This document shows positions 18,063-26,991 of a stretch of 64,000 nt of DNA, piece after piece. The stretch lies in contig NZ_BMHI01000004.1 of NCBI RefSeq assembly GCF_014640635.1, forward strand, positions 620,001-684,000, in the 5' to 3' direction. Position numbers and translations under genes: made by a program. The notes below the pieces were generated by a model. The model saw only the letters and a program-made list of their open reading frames with translations, was not told the origin of the DNA and searched no databases. Origin of the DNA: Flexivirga endophytica. Its GTDB lineage: Bacteria > Actinomycetota > Actinomycetes > Actinomycetales > Dermatophilaceae. How positions within the stretch are numbered: the first letter of the stretch is position 1; every line of letters starts with the position of its first letter.

Positions 18063-19727
18063 ATGAGCTCCAACGAAGGTCCCGGCGACGACATCGACGC
18101 CCGTGTGGTCGATCTGTCCGGGTTGCCGGACACTGTCATCGCCGCGATCAGCGCGCTGGCCGACCAGGCCCGGCAAGCCTTCACTGACGCGTCCCGGGAA
18201 CACCTGGGTGATCTGGTGCAAGCGGCCGAGGTGGTCAAGGGCTTCTCGGACGCGTCGTTGTTGGACGCGACAGGCGCTTTGGTCGAGAATCTGGCCGCAG
18301 ACCACGGCGTCGGCCGTGACGACCCTCGCTATGCGCGCAAGATCGCAGCACATCGCCAGTCCGCGTGCCGGGCAGTGGTGCACGAGGTCCAGCTGCTGAC
18401 CGGTTCGACGTTGACTGCCGCCCGTGAGCAGGTCCGATTCGCCACGGCCATGCGACAACGCGTCGGCGCCGCCCACGACCGGCTCCGGGCAGGAGCGTGC
18501 ACCTGGCAGCGGGCACGGATCGCCTACGCCGAGACGGCGCACCTCGATCCGGTGCTCGCCGGGCAGGTCATCGACCGGCTGCTGGCGCCGCCGGACCGCA
18601 CGACGACACTCGATGGCGGCACGGCGACTGTGCCGTTGTCGCACGCCGGGTTCCGGGCGAGGATCCGCCGGCAGCTCGCGTTGGTCGACGGTGTAAAGGC
18701 CGACAGGGACCGCAAGCATCGAGAAGCCGTCGACGCACGCGACGCCTGCACCTTCGCGGGCCGGGACGGCACCGCGACCTTCCATGCCTCCGGTGATGCG
18801 GCCCGCGTGTTCACCGCCCAACAACGCGTCAGCGACCTCGCCAAAGCCGCGCGCGCCGCCGGTGACAAGCGCACCCTGGCCCAGTTGCGCGCCGATATCG
18901 CGATCGACCTGCTCATCGGCGGCACCATCCCCGGCCACGAACACCTCGGAGACGCCCCTGCCGGCCGGTTACACGTCATCGTGCCGTTAGCCACACTGCT
19001 GCCCGAAGATCTCGTGCCGCACGCCGGATCCGCCGCCGCGGGACCGGCATTCACGCCCGCCGAAGTGCCCGGGCTCGGATTCTTGACACCCGAGCAGGTC
19101 CGCGCCGTGGCGTTGCAAGCCGGCTCGACCTGGGCACGGATGGTCACCGACCCCGTCAGTGGGCAGGTGATCGACGCCGCCGGCACTTACCGCGCACCCG
19201 CCGGGATGGTCAGGCTGGTGCAGGGTCGCGACCACACCTGCCGGGCACCCGGCGACTGCGGCATCTCCGCGCACGAGACCGACCTGGACCACGACGTGGA
19301 GTACCGGCCCGGCGCCACGCATCCGTCCGAGGGCGCCACGCATCCGGACAATCTGCACCTCATGCACCGTGGCCACCACAACGCCAAGACCGGTAGATTC
19401 TGGACCAGCCGACAACACGCCGCCGGGACCATCACGTGGCACACCCTCACCCGACGCCTACGCACCACACCCTTCGACCACCAGCGGCCGGATGACCAAT
19501 GCCCACCGCGGGTCAGTCGCGCAGAGCAGCAACTCGGCATCCGCCTCGCCCTCTACCGCGAACACGACGTCATACCAAACGTGTTCACCGACCTGGACGA
19601 CCTCGACCTCCTCCGTGAGGAGCACGAGGACCGTGCCACCGAACGTCGCGCCGGCCACGACCTGCGGATCCACCGACACACACGCGACATACGCGTAAAG
19701 CCGCCCGAGCCAGAGCCACCCTTCTGA
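18063..19727 (+). CDS. DUF222-HNH endonuclease-family protein (13E12-repeat type)
   Basis: A 554-residue protein. The large N-terminal DUF222 helical domain covers about residues 20-330. The HNH domain (about 380-450) reads RDHTCRAPGDCG, LDHDVEYRPG, NLHLMHRGHHNAKT. This family is highly repeated in actinobacterial genomes and is linked to mobile introns or unknown roles. Inside the HNH domain is a 21-bp tandem duplication (19311 onward) that repeats GATHPSE as GATHPD. GGGAGG precedes ATG 18063. The last part is charged and probably disordered. Confidence 0.85.
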   Translation: MSSNEGPGDDIDARVVDLSGLPDTVIAAISALADQARQAFTDASREHLGDLVQAAEVVKGFSDASLLDATGALVENLAADHGVGRDDPRYARKIAAHRQSACRAVVHEVQLLTGSTLTAAREQVRFATAMRQRVGAAHDRLRAGACTWQRARIAYAETAHLDPVLAGQVIDRLLAPPDRTTTLDGGTATVPLSHAGFRARIRRQLALVDGVKADRDRKHREAVDARDACTFAGRDGTATFHASGDAARVFTAQQRVSDLAKAARAAGDKRTLAQLRADIAIDLLIGGTIPGHEHLGDAPAGRLHVIVPLATLLPEDLVPHAGSAAAGPAFTPAEVPGLGFLTPEQVRAVALQAGSTWARMVTDPVSGQVIDAAGTYRAPAGMVRLVQGRDHTCRAPGDCGISAHETDLDHDVEYRPGATHPSEGATHPDNLHLMHRGHHNAKTGRFWTSRQHAAGTITWHTLTRRLRTTPFDHQRPDDQCPPRVSRAEQQLGIRLALYREHDVIPNVFTDLDDLDLLREEHEDRATERRAGHDLRIHRHTRDIRVKPPEPEPPF

Positions 19728-19751
19728 CCGGGGTCTCCGGGGACAGCACCG

Positions 19752-21020
19752 TCACGTCAGGCCGGCGCGCCGGCGCAGGATGGCACGCTCGCTCTCGTTC
19801 CTCGTCCGCCCGGCAGCCTCGGTGAACGCCGCACGTGCTTCTGTATGGCGCCCCGCGCGCTCCAGGAGATCGCCGCGCACGCTCGGCACCAGGGGTGACT
19901 CCCCCAGCGCATCCGCCGGCACAGCGTCCAGCACGGCGAGCCCGGCGTCGGGCCCGAACGCCCGGCCGTGCGCGACCGCCCGGTTGACCTCGACAACCGG
20001 GCCGGGCGCTGCGGTCGCCAGGACGTCATACAGCGCGGCGATCCGGCGCCAGTCGGTGTCCTCGGAACGCGCGGCACGCGCGTGCTGCGCCGCGATCGAC
20101 GCCTGGAGGAAGTAGCTGCCCACCGGCTTCCCTTGTCCCGCAAGCAGTTCCGCCTGCCGCAACGCACCGACACCGCGTCGGATCAGCAACCGGTCCCACC
20201 GGCTGCGGTCCTGGGCCTCCAGCAACACGGCGGCGCCCTCGTCGTCGATCCGGGCCGGCATCCGAGAGCCCTGGATCTCCACCAGCGCCTGCAGGCCGAG
20301 CACTTCGGGCTCGTCCGGAGCCAGTGCGGCCAGCATGCGCGCAAGGCGCATCGCCTCGTTCGCCAGGTCGGGCCGCATCCAGTCCGTGCCGGAGCTGGCG
20401 GCATACCCCTCGTTGAAGATCAGGTAGATCACCGCCATGACGTCGTCGAGCCGGCGGGTCCGCTCGGCTCCGGTCGGTAGCTCAAACTGTGCACGCGACG
20501 CCGCAAGCGTCTTCTTGGCACGCGAAATCCGTTGCCCCATGGTGGATTCGGCGACCATGAACCCGCGTGCGATCTCCGCTGTCGTCAGTCCACCCACCAG
20601 CCGCAGCGTCAACGCGGCCCGAGACTCGGCAGTCAGCGACGGGTGACAGGACAGGAAGATCAGCCGAAGCGCGTCGTCCTCGATGTGGTCGATCTGGGCG
20701 TCGAGATCAGGCATCTGCTGCTCGTCCCTCCCATCGGTCCGCTCGAGTTCAGCGGCCTTGCGACGAAGCACCTCTGCACGCCGGAAGTGATCGACGCCGC
20801 GCCGCTTCGCGGTGGTCATCAACCACGCACCCGGGTTGTCGGGCACCCCGGCGGCAGGCCATTGCTCGAGCGCGGCCACGAGCGCATCCTGCGCCAGGTC
20901 CTCCGCGAGCTCCACGTCGCGGGTCATCCGGGTGAGCGCGCCGACGAGGCGGGCCGATTCGGCCCGCCACGCGGCGACGATCACTTCGTGCGGATCCCCC
21001 GTCGTCCTCTGTGCCGGCAC
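19752..21020 (-). CDS. ECF sigma factor, ECF42 type with C-terminal TPR-like extension
   Basis: A 422-residue sigma factor: sigma-2 (AAWRAESARLVGALTRMTRDVELAEDLAQDALVAALEQWP), sigma-4 HTH (LVGGLTTAEIARGFMVAESTMGQRISRAKKTL) and a helical TPR-like extension from about 190 to the end, characteristic of ECF42. No anti-sigma gene is nearby. ECF42 genes are paired with DGPF proteins, and one lies 23 bp upstream in the same direction. The extension is known in this family to be needed for activity. Start GTG 21020. Confidence 0.87.
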   Translation of the reverse strand: MPAQRTTGDPHEVIVAAWRAESARLVGALTRMTRDVELAEDLAQDALVAALEQWPAAGVPDNPGAWLMTTAKRRGVDHFRRAEVLRRKAAELERTDGRDEQQMPDLDAQIDHIEDDALRLIFLSCHPSLTAESRAALTLRLVGGLTTAEIARGFMVAESTMGQRISRAKKTLAASRAQFELPTGAERTRRLDDVMAVIYLIFNEGYAASSGTDWMRPDLANEAMRLARMLAALAPDEPEVLGLQALVEIQGSRMPARIDDEGAAVLLEAQDRSRWDRLLIRRGVGALRQAELLAGQGKPVGSYFLQASIAAQHARAARSEDTDWRRIAALYDVLATAAPGPVVEVNRAVAHGRAFGPDAGLAVLDAVPADALGESPLVPSVRGDLLERAGRHTEARAAFTEAAGRTRNESERAILRRRAGLT

Positions 21021-21043
21021 CAGGCCAGCGTAATGACGCCCGC

Positions 21044-21418
21044 TCAGTCGGTGGGCGCGTCCGGACCGTCGGAGATCTGCCGCAGGGTCGAGATCACGGT
21101 GACCTCCGGCCAGTGCTTGGCGTGCAGTTCGGCGAAGTCACGCTGGTCGGCCACGGCGTCCTCCAGACTGTCGTACTGCATGATCGCCCAGCCGCCGACG
21201 ACCTCCTTGCCCTCGGCGTACGGACCGTCGACGCGGCTGACTTCCCCTTGGCGCACAACGAAATTCACTGCGTCCTCGGTGCCGAACAACCCGCCACCGT
21301 CGAGGAATACACCCTTCGCGGCCTGCTCGCCGATGTAGACGTCCATCGCGTCGAACAGTGCCTTCGGCGGCGTTCCGACGCCTTCTTCCATCCGCACGAA
21401 TCCCATGAAACGCGGCAT
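21044..21418 (-). CDS. DGPF/YCII-related protein, ECF42 partner
   Basis: A 124-residue protein of the YCII/DGPF fold with the diagnostic VDGPYAEGKEVVGGWAI segment (about 63-80). AGGAG sits 8 nt before ATG 21418. It is the first gene of a two-gene operon with the ECF42 sigma factor; families of this type vary in copy number and are the usual ECF42 targets. Biochemical function is unknown. Confidence 0.85.
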   Translation of the reverse strand: MPRFMGFVRMEEGVGTPPKALFDAMDVYIGEQAAKGVFLDGGGLFGTEDAVNFVVRQGEVSRVDGPYAEGKEVVGGWAIMQYDSLEDAVADQRDFAELHAKHWPEVTVISTLRQISDGPDAPTD

Positions 21419-21624
21419 CTCGATCACTCCTGTTGATTGGTCGGGCTTGCTTGTCACACGTACGTCGAACGAGCTCCGGCGACTTCGACATCGATCCCGG
21501 AAAATTCTTCACGACTCGCCGCCGGAGCAACGACATACATCTTGTCGGCCCACGCGCGCCGGGCAAGAATGGAACGTTGCGGGCGCGCCGACCATGACGG
21601 CCCGCTCACGAGGAAGGGCGTCTC

Positions 21625-22797
21625 ATGTCCGATGCAGCCATCCATCTGTTGGTCGGAACGACCAAGGGCGCATTCATCCTGGACGGCGATACCGCCCGGG
21701 TGCGCTGGACGGTCCGTGGACCTTACTGCGACGGCTGGCCGATCAACCACATGATCGGCGACCCCGTCACAGGCACCATCTGGGCCGGTGGTGGCGGCGA
21801 CTGGTCCGGCGCAGGCGTATGGCGTTCCGGCGACGGCGGCCGGACCTGGGACGTCACGAAGCTGACAACCGGCCAGGTGGATGCGTGGGCGGCGCAGGAC
21901 CCCGACTTCGCGGCCTCCATCGGCTGGACCGTGACGCCCGCGCCGTTCGGCGACGGGTTCTCCCAGGTGTGGTCCCTCGGCCGCAGCGGCGAACGGCTGT
22001 ATGCCGGAACCAAGCCGGCGGCGCTCCTTGTCAGTGACGACGGCGGCGAGACCTGGGAGACGGTCAAGGGCCTGACCGATCATCCGTCGGCACCCGATTG
22101 GGGCCCCGGCGCGGCGGGCCTCGTGCTGCACACGATCGTGGTCGACCCGGAGCATCCGGAGACGATGTGGGTCGGGATCTCAGCCGCCGGAGTCTTCGCC
22201 ACCGAGGACGGCGGTGCCACCTGGGAGCGGCGCAACGACCTCGCCGACCCTGCGGACAGCGAGGGACACGAGCATCCGGCGGCGGCGTCGGACGGACACA
22301 CCGGCTTCTGCGTGCATCACATCGAGCGTGCCGCCGACGATCTGCTCTATCAGCAGAACCACCACGGCGTATGGCGTTCGGACGACGGCGGGCACCGGTG
22401 GCACAACATCACCGCCGGCCTGCCGTCGACGTTCGGCTTCCCGCTGTGGGCGCACCCCCGCGACGGCCGCACGATCTGGACGGTGCCGCTGAACGGTGAC
22501 ACCGAAGGCCGCTATCCGCCCGACGCAGCAGCCGCCGTATGGCGCTCCACCGACGCCGGTGAGTCCTGGACCGCCCAGCGCCGGGGGTTGCCGCAGGAGG
22601 CGTGCTTCTTCACCGTGCTCCGACAGGGCATGACCGGTGACCGGCAGGATCCGGCCGGTGTCTACTTCGGCACCAACTCCGGGTCGGTCTTCGCGAGTCG
22701 TGACGAGGGCGAGAGCTGGGACGAGATCGCCCGGCACCTACCGACCGTGCTGGCCGTCGAGGTGCTCGAGCAGGACGCACCTCTCGCAGGTCCATAG
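21625..22797 (+). CDS. BNR/sialidase-type beta-propeller protein
   Basis: A 390-residue protein with repeated bacterial neuraminidase (Asp-box) motifs: SGDGGRTWD, SDDGGETWE, TEDGGATWE, SDDGGHRWH, STDAGESWT, SRDEGESWD, one per propeller blade. There is no signal peptide. The catalytic residues of true sialidases are not evident. Such cytoplasmic propellers are of unknown function; photosystem-assembly-like and exo-alpha-sialidase-like annotations are common. Convergent with the GMC gene. Confidence 0.72.
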   Translation: MSDAAIHLLVGTTKGAFILDGDTARVRWTVRGPYCDGWPINHMIGDPVTGTIWAGGGGDWSGAGVWRSGDGGRTWDVTKLTTGQVDAWAAQDPDFAASIGWTVTPAPFGDGFSQVWSLGRSGERLYAGTKPAALLVSDDGGETWETVKGLTDHPSAPDWGPGAAGLVLHTIVVDPEHPETMWVGISAAGVFATEDGGATWERRNDLADPADSEGHEHPAAASDGHTGFCVHHIERAADDLLYQQNHHGVWRSDDGGHRWHNITAGLPSTFGFPLWAHPRDGRTIWTVPLNGDTEGRYPPDAAAAVWRSTDAGESWTAQRRGLPQEACFFTVLRQGMTGDRQDPAGVYFGTNSGSVFASRDEGESWDEIARHLPTVLAVEVLEQDAPLAGP

Positions 22798-22847
22798 GCG
22801 TCGGGTCCGGCACGTCCGGCAACCAGGTGGAGAACACGCCCGAGATG

Positions 22848-24680
22848 TCAGCCGACCAGTTCGCGAAGGTGGACGCCGTGATCCGTGGCGATCAGCTCGG
22901 CAGCCTTCTCGCCGATCATGATGGCCGTCGCGTTGGTGTTGCCGCTGACGACATTGGGCATCACACTCGCGTCCGCCACCCGCAGCCCCTCGATACCGTG
23001 CACGCGCAGCCGCGGGTCGACGACCTCACCGATCCGACAGGTCGACGTCTCGTGGTAGACGGTTATCGCGTAATGGCGGGCGAAGTCCTCCAACAGCGCG
23101 TCGCTCGGCTCGGAGCCGGCCACGTGACCGTGGGCTTGCGCCAGGTGCGGAGGGATGACCGGCTCACCCAGGCCACCGCCGGGCCAGGCCTTCGCGATCT
23201 CGAGCGCCTTGCGCATGACTGCGACCATGACCTGCACGTCATGCGGGTCGCTGAAGTAGTTGAGCTCGATCCGCGGTGCGACCGCGGGGTCCGCGCTGAC
23301 CAGCGTCACCGAGCCCTCGGAGTGCGGTTGCACGGGATTGGGCAACACGACCACCTGGGCGCGTGACGGGTCGAGGAATGCTTCCGGGTCCGCGAAGAAA
23401 GCGGTCGGCGGGAGTCGGAAGACGCCCTCCCAGATCGACGGCGTATAGCCGGTTGCAAGGAAGCCGATCTGCGCGTCGTGGGTGTGCTCGTCGCCCAAGC
23501 CGGTCGAGAAGAACGCCACGGCGTCATACAGGGAGGACGACGCGAGGCCGCGGCCAGTGGTGAACCACTCGCCTATCCGCCGCTCGGCCTCAGCCTTGAG
23601 ACCAGCCAGGGCCTCGGGGAGATCAACATCGTCCGCGGGGTCGGCAGGGAGCGGCCCGGCCGGGGCTCGGAGCGCGTCCGGCCCGAGGGACATGGCGACC
23701 TCGGTCATCGTTTCGCCGATGCCATCGGCGGCGAACATCAACGGTGTGTGCAGGTGGTCCTTGAGATGACGCCCGACGTCCGGGAGGTCGACGACGCAGT
23801 CCACCCCGACGTCGGCGAGCTCGTCGCGGGCTCCGACCCCGGACAACAGCAGGAGCTGCGGCGACCCGATCGCGCCCGCGCACAGCGCCACCTCGGTGCC
23901 CGCAGCCACCTCCTCATGCGTGCCGTCCTCGGTGCGGTAGGCGACCCCGGTGGCACGGGTCACTTCCCCGTCTCCCTCCAGCAGGACCCGCTCGACGAGG
24001 GCACCGGTGACCACCGTGAGGTTCGCCCGCTCCATCGCCGGCTCGAGGTAGGCGTGAAAGGTCGAGCTGCGCCGGCCGTCCTTCGTCGTCGTCTGGAAGA
24101 GCGAAGCGACCCCTTGGGGGTCGAGCCGGGCGCGACCGTTGTAATCACCCTGCTTCATGCCCGCGGCACCCGCCGCCTCGACGAACTGGGTCGAGGCCGG
24201 AAGGATCGGCTGGCGCACCGACACACCCACCGGACCGTCGTCGCCGTGCATCGCGAGGTCGGAGTCCAGCTCGGGACTGTGCACGAAGCCCTCGGCCTTT
24301 CGGAAGTAGGGCAGCACCTCCTCGTAGGACCAGCCCGCCGCACCGCCAGCGGCCCATGCGTCGAAGTCGCCCGGGTGGCCCCGGACGTACGCCATGTAGT
24401 TCAGGCCGGAGGAACCACCGAGCATCTTCCCTCGCGGCACCATCATCTGACCACCGACCAGGCCTTTGCCTACCCCACCGGGGTCGCCGTTGAACATCCA
24501 GTCGGTCGCGGGGTTGTTCTGCAGACTCGCGACCGCTGCCGGCACCAACTCCGCGGGCGGTGGCGGGCCACCCGCCTCGAGCAGGCACACCCGCACATCC
24601 GGGTCCTCACTCAGCCGAGCGGCGATCACGGCGCCCGCCGATCCCGCTCCCACGATCACATAGTCGTATGTCGAGCCCAT
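22848..24680 (-). CDS. GMC-family FAD oxidoreductase (choline dehydrogenase-like)
   Basis: A 610-residue flavoprotein: N-terminal dinucleotide-binding YVIVGAGSAGAVIAARLSED, GMC signature 1 region (GKMLGGSSGLNYMAYVRGHPGDFD), signature 2 (GAIGSPQLLLLSGVG), and the C-terminal catalytic His in YHETSTCRIG with a GNTNATAIMIGEKAAELI tail. ATG 24680 follows GAGGTGG. It is longer than choline dehydrogenase by an insert around 290-350. The substrate is some primary or secondary alcohol; no aldehyde dehydrogenase adjoins to help. Confidence 0.8.
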   Translation of the reverse strand: MGSTYDYVIVGAGSAGAVIAARLSEDPDVRVCLLEAGGPPPPAELVPAAVASLQNNPATDWMFNGDPGGVGKGLVGGQMMVPRGKMLGGSSGLNYMAYVRGHPGDFDAWAAGGAAGWSYEEVLPYFRKAEGFVHSPELDSDLAMHGDDGPVGVSVRQPILPASTQFVEAAGAAGMKQGDYNGRARLDPQGVASLFQTTTKDGRRSSTFHAYLEPAMERANLTVVTGALVERVLLEGDGEVTRATGVAYRTEDGTHEEVAAGTEVALCAGAIGSPQLLLLSGVGARDELADVGVDCVVDLPDVGRHLKDHLHTPLMFAADGIGETMTEVAMSLGPDALRAPAGPLPADPADDVDLPEALAGLKAEAERRIGEWFTTGRGLASSSLYDAVAFFSTGLGDEHTHDAQIGFLATGYTPSIWEGVFRLPPTAFFADPEAFLDPSRAQVVVLPNPVQPHSEGSVTLVSADPAVAPRIELNYFSDPHDVQVMVAVMRKALEIAKAWPGGGLGEPVIPPHLAQAHGHVAGSEPSDALLEDFARHYAITVYHETSTCRIGEVVDPRLRVHGIEGLRVADASVMPNVVSGNTNATAIMIGEKAAELIATDHGVHLRELVG

Positions 24681-24792
24681 CGCTACCACCTCGTCGTGGC
24701 GCCTCGCCGAGCGGCGGGGACGGTCTCGTCATGCAAGCACACCCCGAGTAGCCAGACAAGGGATCGCGCGAACCGAGCACGCGCACGACAAA

Positions 24793-24820
24793 GCCCCCGG
24801 CTGCTCTCGCAGCCAGGGGC
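24793..24820 (-). terminator. Terminator after tRNA-Val
   Basis: On the minus strand GCCCC-T-GGCTG, a 6-nt loop, then CAGCC-G-GGGGC and TTTG. Stem of 11 pairs with one mismatch. It lies 32 bp past the tRNA 3' end. Confidence 0.75.
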
Positions 24821-24851
24821 AGTTTCGCAGGTCAGTCGCCATCGGGCATGG

Positions 24852-24925
24852 TGGATGTGAAGGGACTCGAACCCCTGACCTCTCGCGTGTGAAGCGAACG
24901 CTCTAACCAGCTGAGCTACACATCC
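24852..24925 (-). tRNA. tRNA-Val (anticodon CAC)
   Basis: The minus strand folds into a full cloverleaf of 74 nt: acceptor GGATGTG/CACATCC, D-arm GCTC...GAGC, anticodon stem TTCGC/GCGAG with loop TTCACAC (anticodon CAC), variable loop AGGTC, T-arm AGGGG-TTCGAGT-CCCCT, discriminator A. CCA is not encoded. It reads GUG codons. Its own terminator follows. Confidence 0.96.
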
Positions 24926-25013
24926 AGGCGCTGCGACGACCCGTCATACGGAGCGTGCTGCGAGCGCCAACATTAGCTGACGCAGCTTGCGGCCGCATAA
25001 TCGGGCTCGCCGT

Positions 25014-25466
25014 TCACAGCCCGGGCGCATAACCGATCCAGGTCTTCACCTGATCCGGTAGGAAGCCGGGCACGCCGCTGACCAGGAACACCAGCCAGAA
25101 GCATGCTGCGACGAGCACGACGATGCCCAGCCCGACCAGACCGCGCACGAACCAGTTCTGCCGACCCACCCACTCGGTCCACAGCCGCACCTTCTCCCGG
25201 GCGAAGCCGAGCAGTCTTTTGGCCCAGGTGAATTCGGTCGCCCAGATCCCGAGGCCGATGAAGATGATCACCCAGCCGGGACCCGGCAGCGGCAGCAGCA
25301 CGATGCCTGTGGCCACGACGAGCAGGCCGAGCAGGCCGATGCCGATCCGATAGAAGAGGTATGACGTGGGATTGGCCCTGATCCGGGCACGCCAGGCGAA
25401 CCGGTCCTCGGCGATCCTGTCGTCCAAGGGGCGGTCGACCTCTTCCTGAGGCGGCGGTCCAGCCAT
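25014..25466 (-). CDS. TIGR02611-type membrane protein (PGPGW motif)
   Basis: A 150-residue protein with a hydrophilic N-terminus, two TM helices around LLPLPGPGWVIIFIGLGIWATEF (the PGPGW hallmark) and a third in GLVGLGIVVLVAACFWLVFLV. Actinobacterial family of unknown function. It starts 8 bp after the aminotransferase-like gene, so is co-transcribed with it. Confidence 0.75.
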   Translation of the reverse strand: MAGPPPQEEVDRPLDDRIAEDRFAWRARIRANPTSYLFYRIGIGLLGLLVVATGIVLLPLPGPGWVIIFIGLGIWATEFTWAKRLLGFAREKVRLWTEWVGRQNWFVRGLVGLGIVVLVAACFWLVFLVSGVPGFLPDQVKTWIGYAPGL

Positions 25467-25474
25467 GGTGCCGG

Positions 25475-26305
25475 TCAGTCGCGCCCTGCGGCGGAGGCTT
25501 CGGCGAACGCCGCGGCTGCCTTGCTGGTGATCGGGCCGGGAGCGGCGAGCTCGCGGTCGCCGACCGCGGACACGGCTTGCACATCGCGGGTGGACGAGGT
25601 GATGAACACTTCGTCGGCGGTGTCGAGAACGTCGATCGGCAGGATCTCCTCGCGCACCGGGATGCCGGCCTCGCGGCTCCACTCGATGGTCAGCGCGCGG
25701 GTGATGCCGGCGAGCGGGCCACACTCCAGCTTGGGAGTGAGCAACTCGCCATCGACGACGACGAAGATGTTGGATCCGGTGCCTTCGCACAGCTCGCCAC
25801 GGTTGTTGGCGAAGATCGCCTCGCTGCCGCCTTCCTTCTTGGCGGCCGCGAGCGCGACGACGTTCTCGGCATACGAGGTGGTCTTCAGGCCTGCGACGGC
25901 ACTGCGCTCGTTGCGGGTCCACGGCACGACGACGATCTTGGTGGTCGGCGTCGGGCGGTCGACCGGCATGGAGGCGACGATGTAGGTCAGCGGGCTGTCG
26001 CTGCGATCGGATCCGAGCGGGCCTTCACCGGCGGTGACGGTGTAGCGCAACCGGCCGAAGTCGAGCGGTTCGGCGAGCACGGCGTCGAAGCCTTCCTGCA
26101 GGCGCGCCCGGTCGGCGGAGGGTAGCCCCAGGCCGTGCAGCGACCGGTCGAGGCGATCGTTGTGCCGGTCGATGGCGAACGGCTTGCCGTCGACCACCTT
26201 TGCGGTCTCGAAGACGCCGTCGCCCACGGTGATGCCGTGGTCCAACGCTCGCACACTGGGCTTGTCGTCGACCATCTCGCCGTCAACCCAGACCCGCACA
26301 CTCAT
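25475..26305 (-). CDS. Class IV aminotransferase, 4-amino-4-deoxychorismate lyase-like
   Basis: A 276-residue PLP fold-type IV enzyme. Landmarks: LDHGITVGDGVFET at about 21-34, LKTTSYAENVVAL with the PLP-binding lysine, and EGTGSNIFVV with the phosphate-binding loop. It is closest by eye to aminodeoxychorismate lyase (PabC), which gives 4-aminobenzoate and pyruvate for folate, but D-amino acid and branched-chain aminotransferases share the fold. No pabA/pabB adjoins. ATG 26305 was preferred over an upstream start 4 codons earlier. Confidence 0.7.
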   Translation of the reverse strand: MSVRVWVDGEMVDDKPSVRALDHGITVGDGVFETAKVVDGKPFAIDRHNDRLDRSLHGLGLPSADRARLQEGFDAVLAEPLDFGRLRYTVTAGEGPLGSDRSDSPLTYIVASMPVDRPTPTTKIVVVPWTRNERSAVAGLKTTSYAENVVALAAAKKEGGSEAIFANNRGELCEGTGSNIFVVVDGELLTPKLECGPLAGITRALTIEWSREAGIPVREEILPIDVLDTADEVFITSSTRDVQAVSAVGDRELAAPGPITSKAAAAFAEASAAGRD

Positions 26306-26433
26306 GTCACCCTCCAAGGCTTGAGATCAGATCGCTCCATCCTTGCACTTCAACGGTCGGTCCCGCCGGTTGGTTCGATCGGCCGAGCAACCGTGCCCGG
26401 CGGCGCCGGACAGTTGATGGAACAATCACCGGC

Positions 26434-26952
26434 ATGCCGAGCCCGCTGCCCCACGACCCGATCGCCGAGGCCCGCCGACAGTGGACCGCACACGGTTGGG
26501 GTGACTATGCCAATGGCATGGCTGCGATCACCTCGGTCATCCGCGCCCAGCAGATCTTCCTGGCCCGCGTCGACGAAGTGCTCAAGCCGCTGGGGCTGAC
26601 CTTCGCGCGCTATGAGTTGCTGACACTGCTGCACTTCACCCGCACCGGCGCGCTGCCGATGGCCAAGGCGAGCGCGCGGCTGCAGGTGCATCCGACCAGC
26701 GTCACCAACGCCGTGGACCGGCTGGAGAAGGTCGGCCTGGTGCGCCGTACCCCGCATCCGACCGATCGGCGCACGACCCTCGTCGAGCTCACCCCGGAGG
26801 GGCATCAGCTGTCGCTGACCGCCACCCGACAGTTGAACGAGGTGGTCTTCGCCGAACCCGGGATCGCGGCCGATGACCTCGCACCTCTGCTGCGGATCCT
26901 GGCCCGATTGCGCCAGGGCGCAGGCGATTTCGAGGTCGATGCAGATTGGTGA
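26434..26952 (+). CDS. MarR-family transcriptional regulator
   Basis: A 172-residue protein with a long N-terminal helix and a winged HTH at about 55-120 (FARYELLTLLHF, LQVHPTSVTNAVDRLEKVGLV recognition helix, wing TPHPTDRRTTLVELTPEG). It is divergent from the aminodeoxychorismate-lyase-like gene (128 bp between) and convergent with the EchA8-like gene. Related MarR proteins in actinobacteria sit by enoyl-CoA hydratase genes and may respond to acyl-CoA or aromatics; the ligand is unknown. Confidence 0.82.
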   Translation: MPSPLPHDPIAEARRQWTAHGWGDYANGMAAITSVIRAQQIFLARVDEVLKPLGLTFARYELLTLLHFTRTGALPMAKASARLQVHPTSVTNAVDRLEKVGLVRRTPHPTDRRTTLVELTPEGHQLSLTATRQLNEVVFAEPGIAADDLAPLLRILARLRQGAGDFEVDADW

Positions 26953-26983
26953 TCTCGATACGCTCGTTCCTCGCTACTCGATC
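26951..26983. repeat. REP-like intergenic mini-repeat
   Basis: A GATC-bounded segment with TCTCGATACGCTCG...CTCGCTACTCGATC. From memory, short quasi-palindromic sequences of this kind (CGCTCG/CTCGC cores) are common at gene ends in Micrococcales. It sits between convergent genes at the very end of the MarR gene. A similar CGCTCGCTCCGCTCGCTC core lies at 39040-39058. Confidence 0.5.
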
Positions 26984-26991
26984 CGGCGGAG

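Noticed and set aside
17454-18944. One 496-residue minus-strand frame
   Set aside because: Only the part from 17954 down looks like protein (GIY-YIG-like, with its own AAGGAG and GTG). The rest is antisense to the DUF222-HNH gene and has shadow-frame composition.
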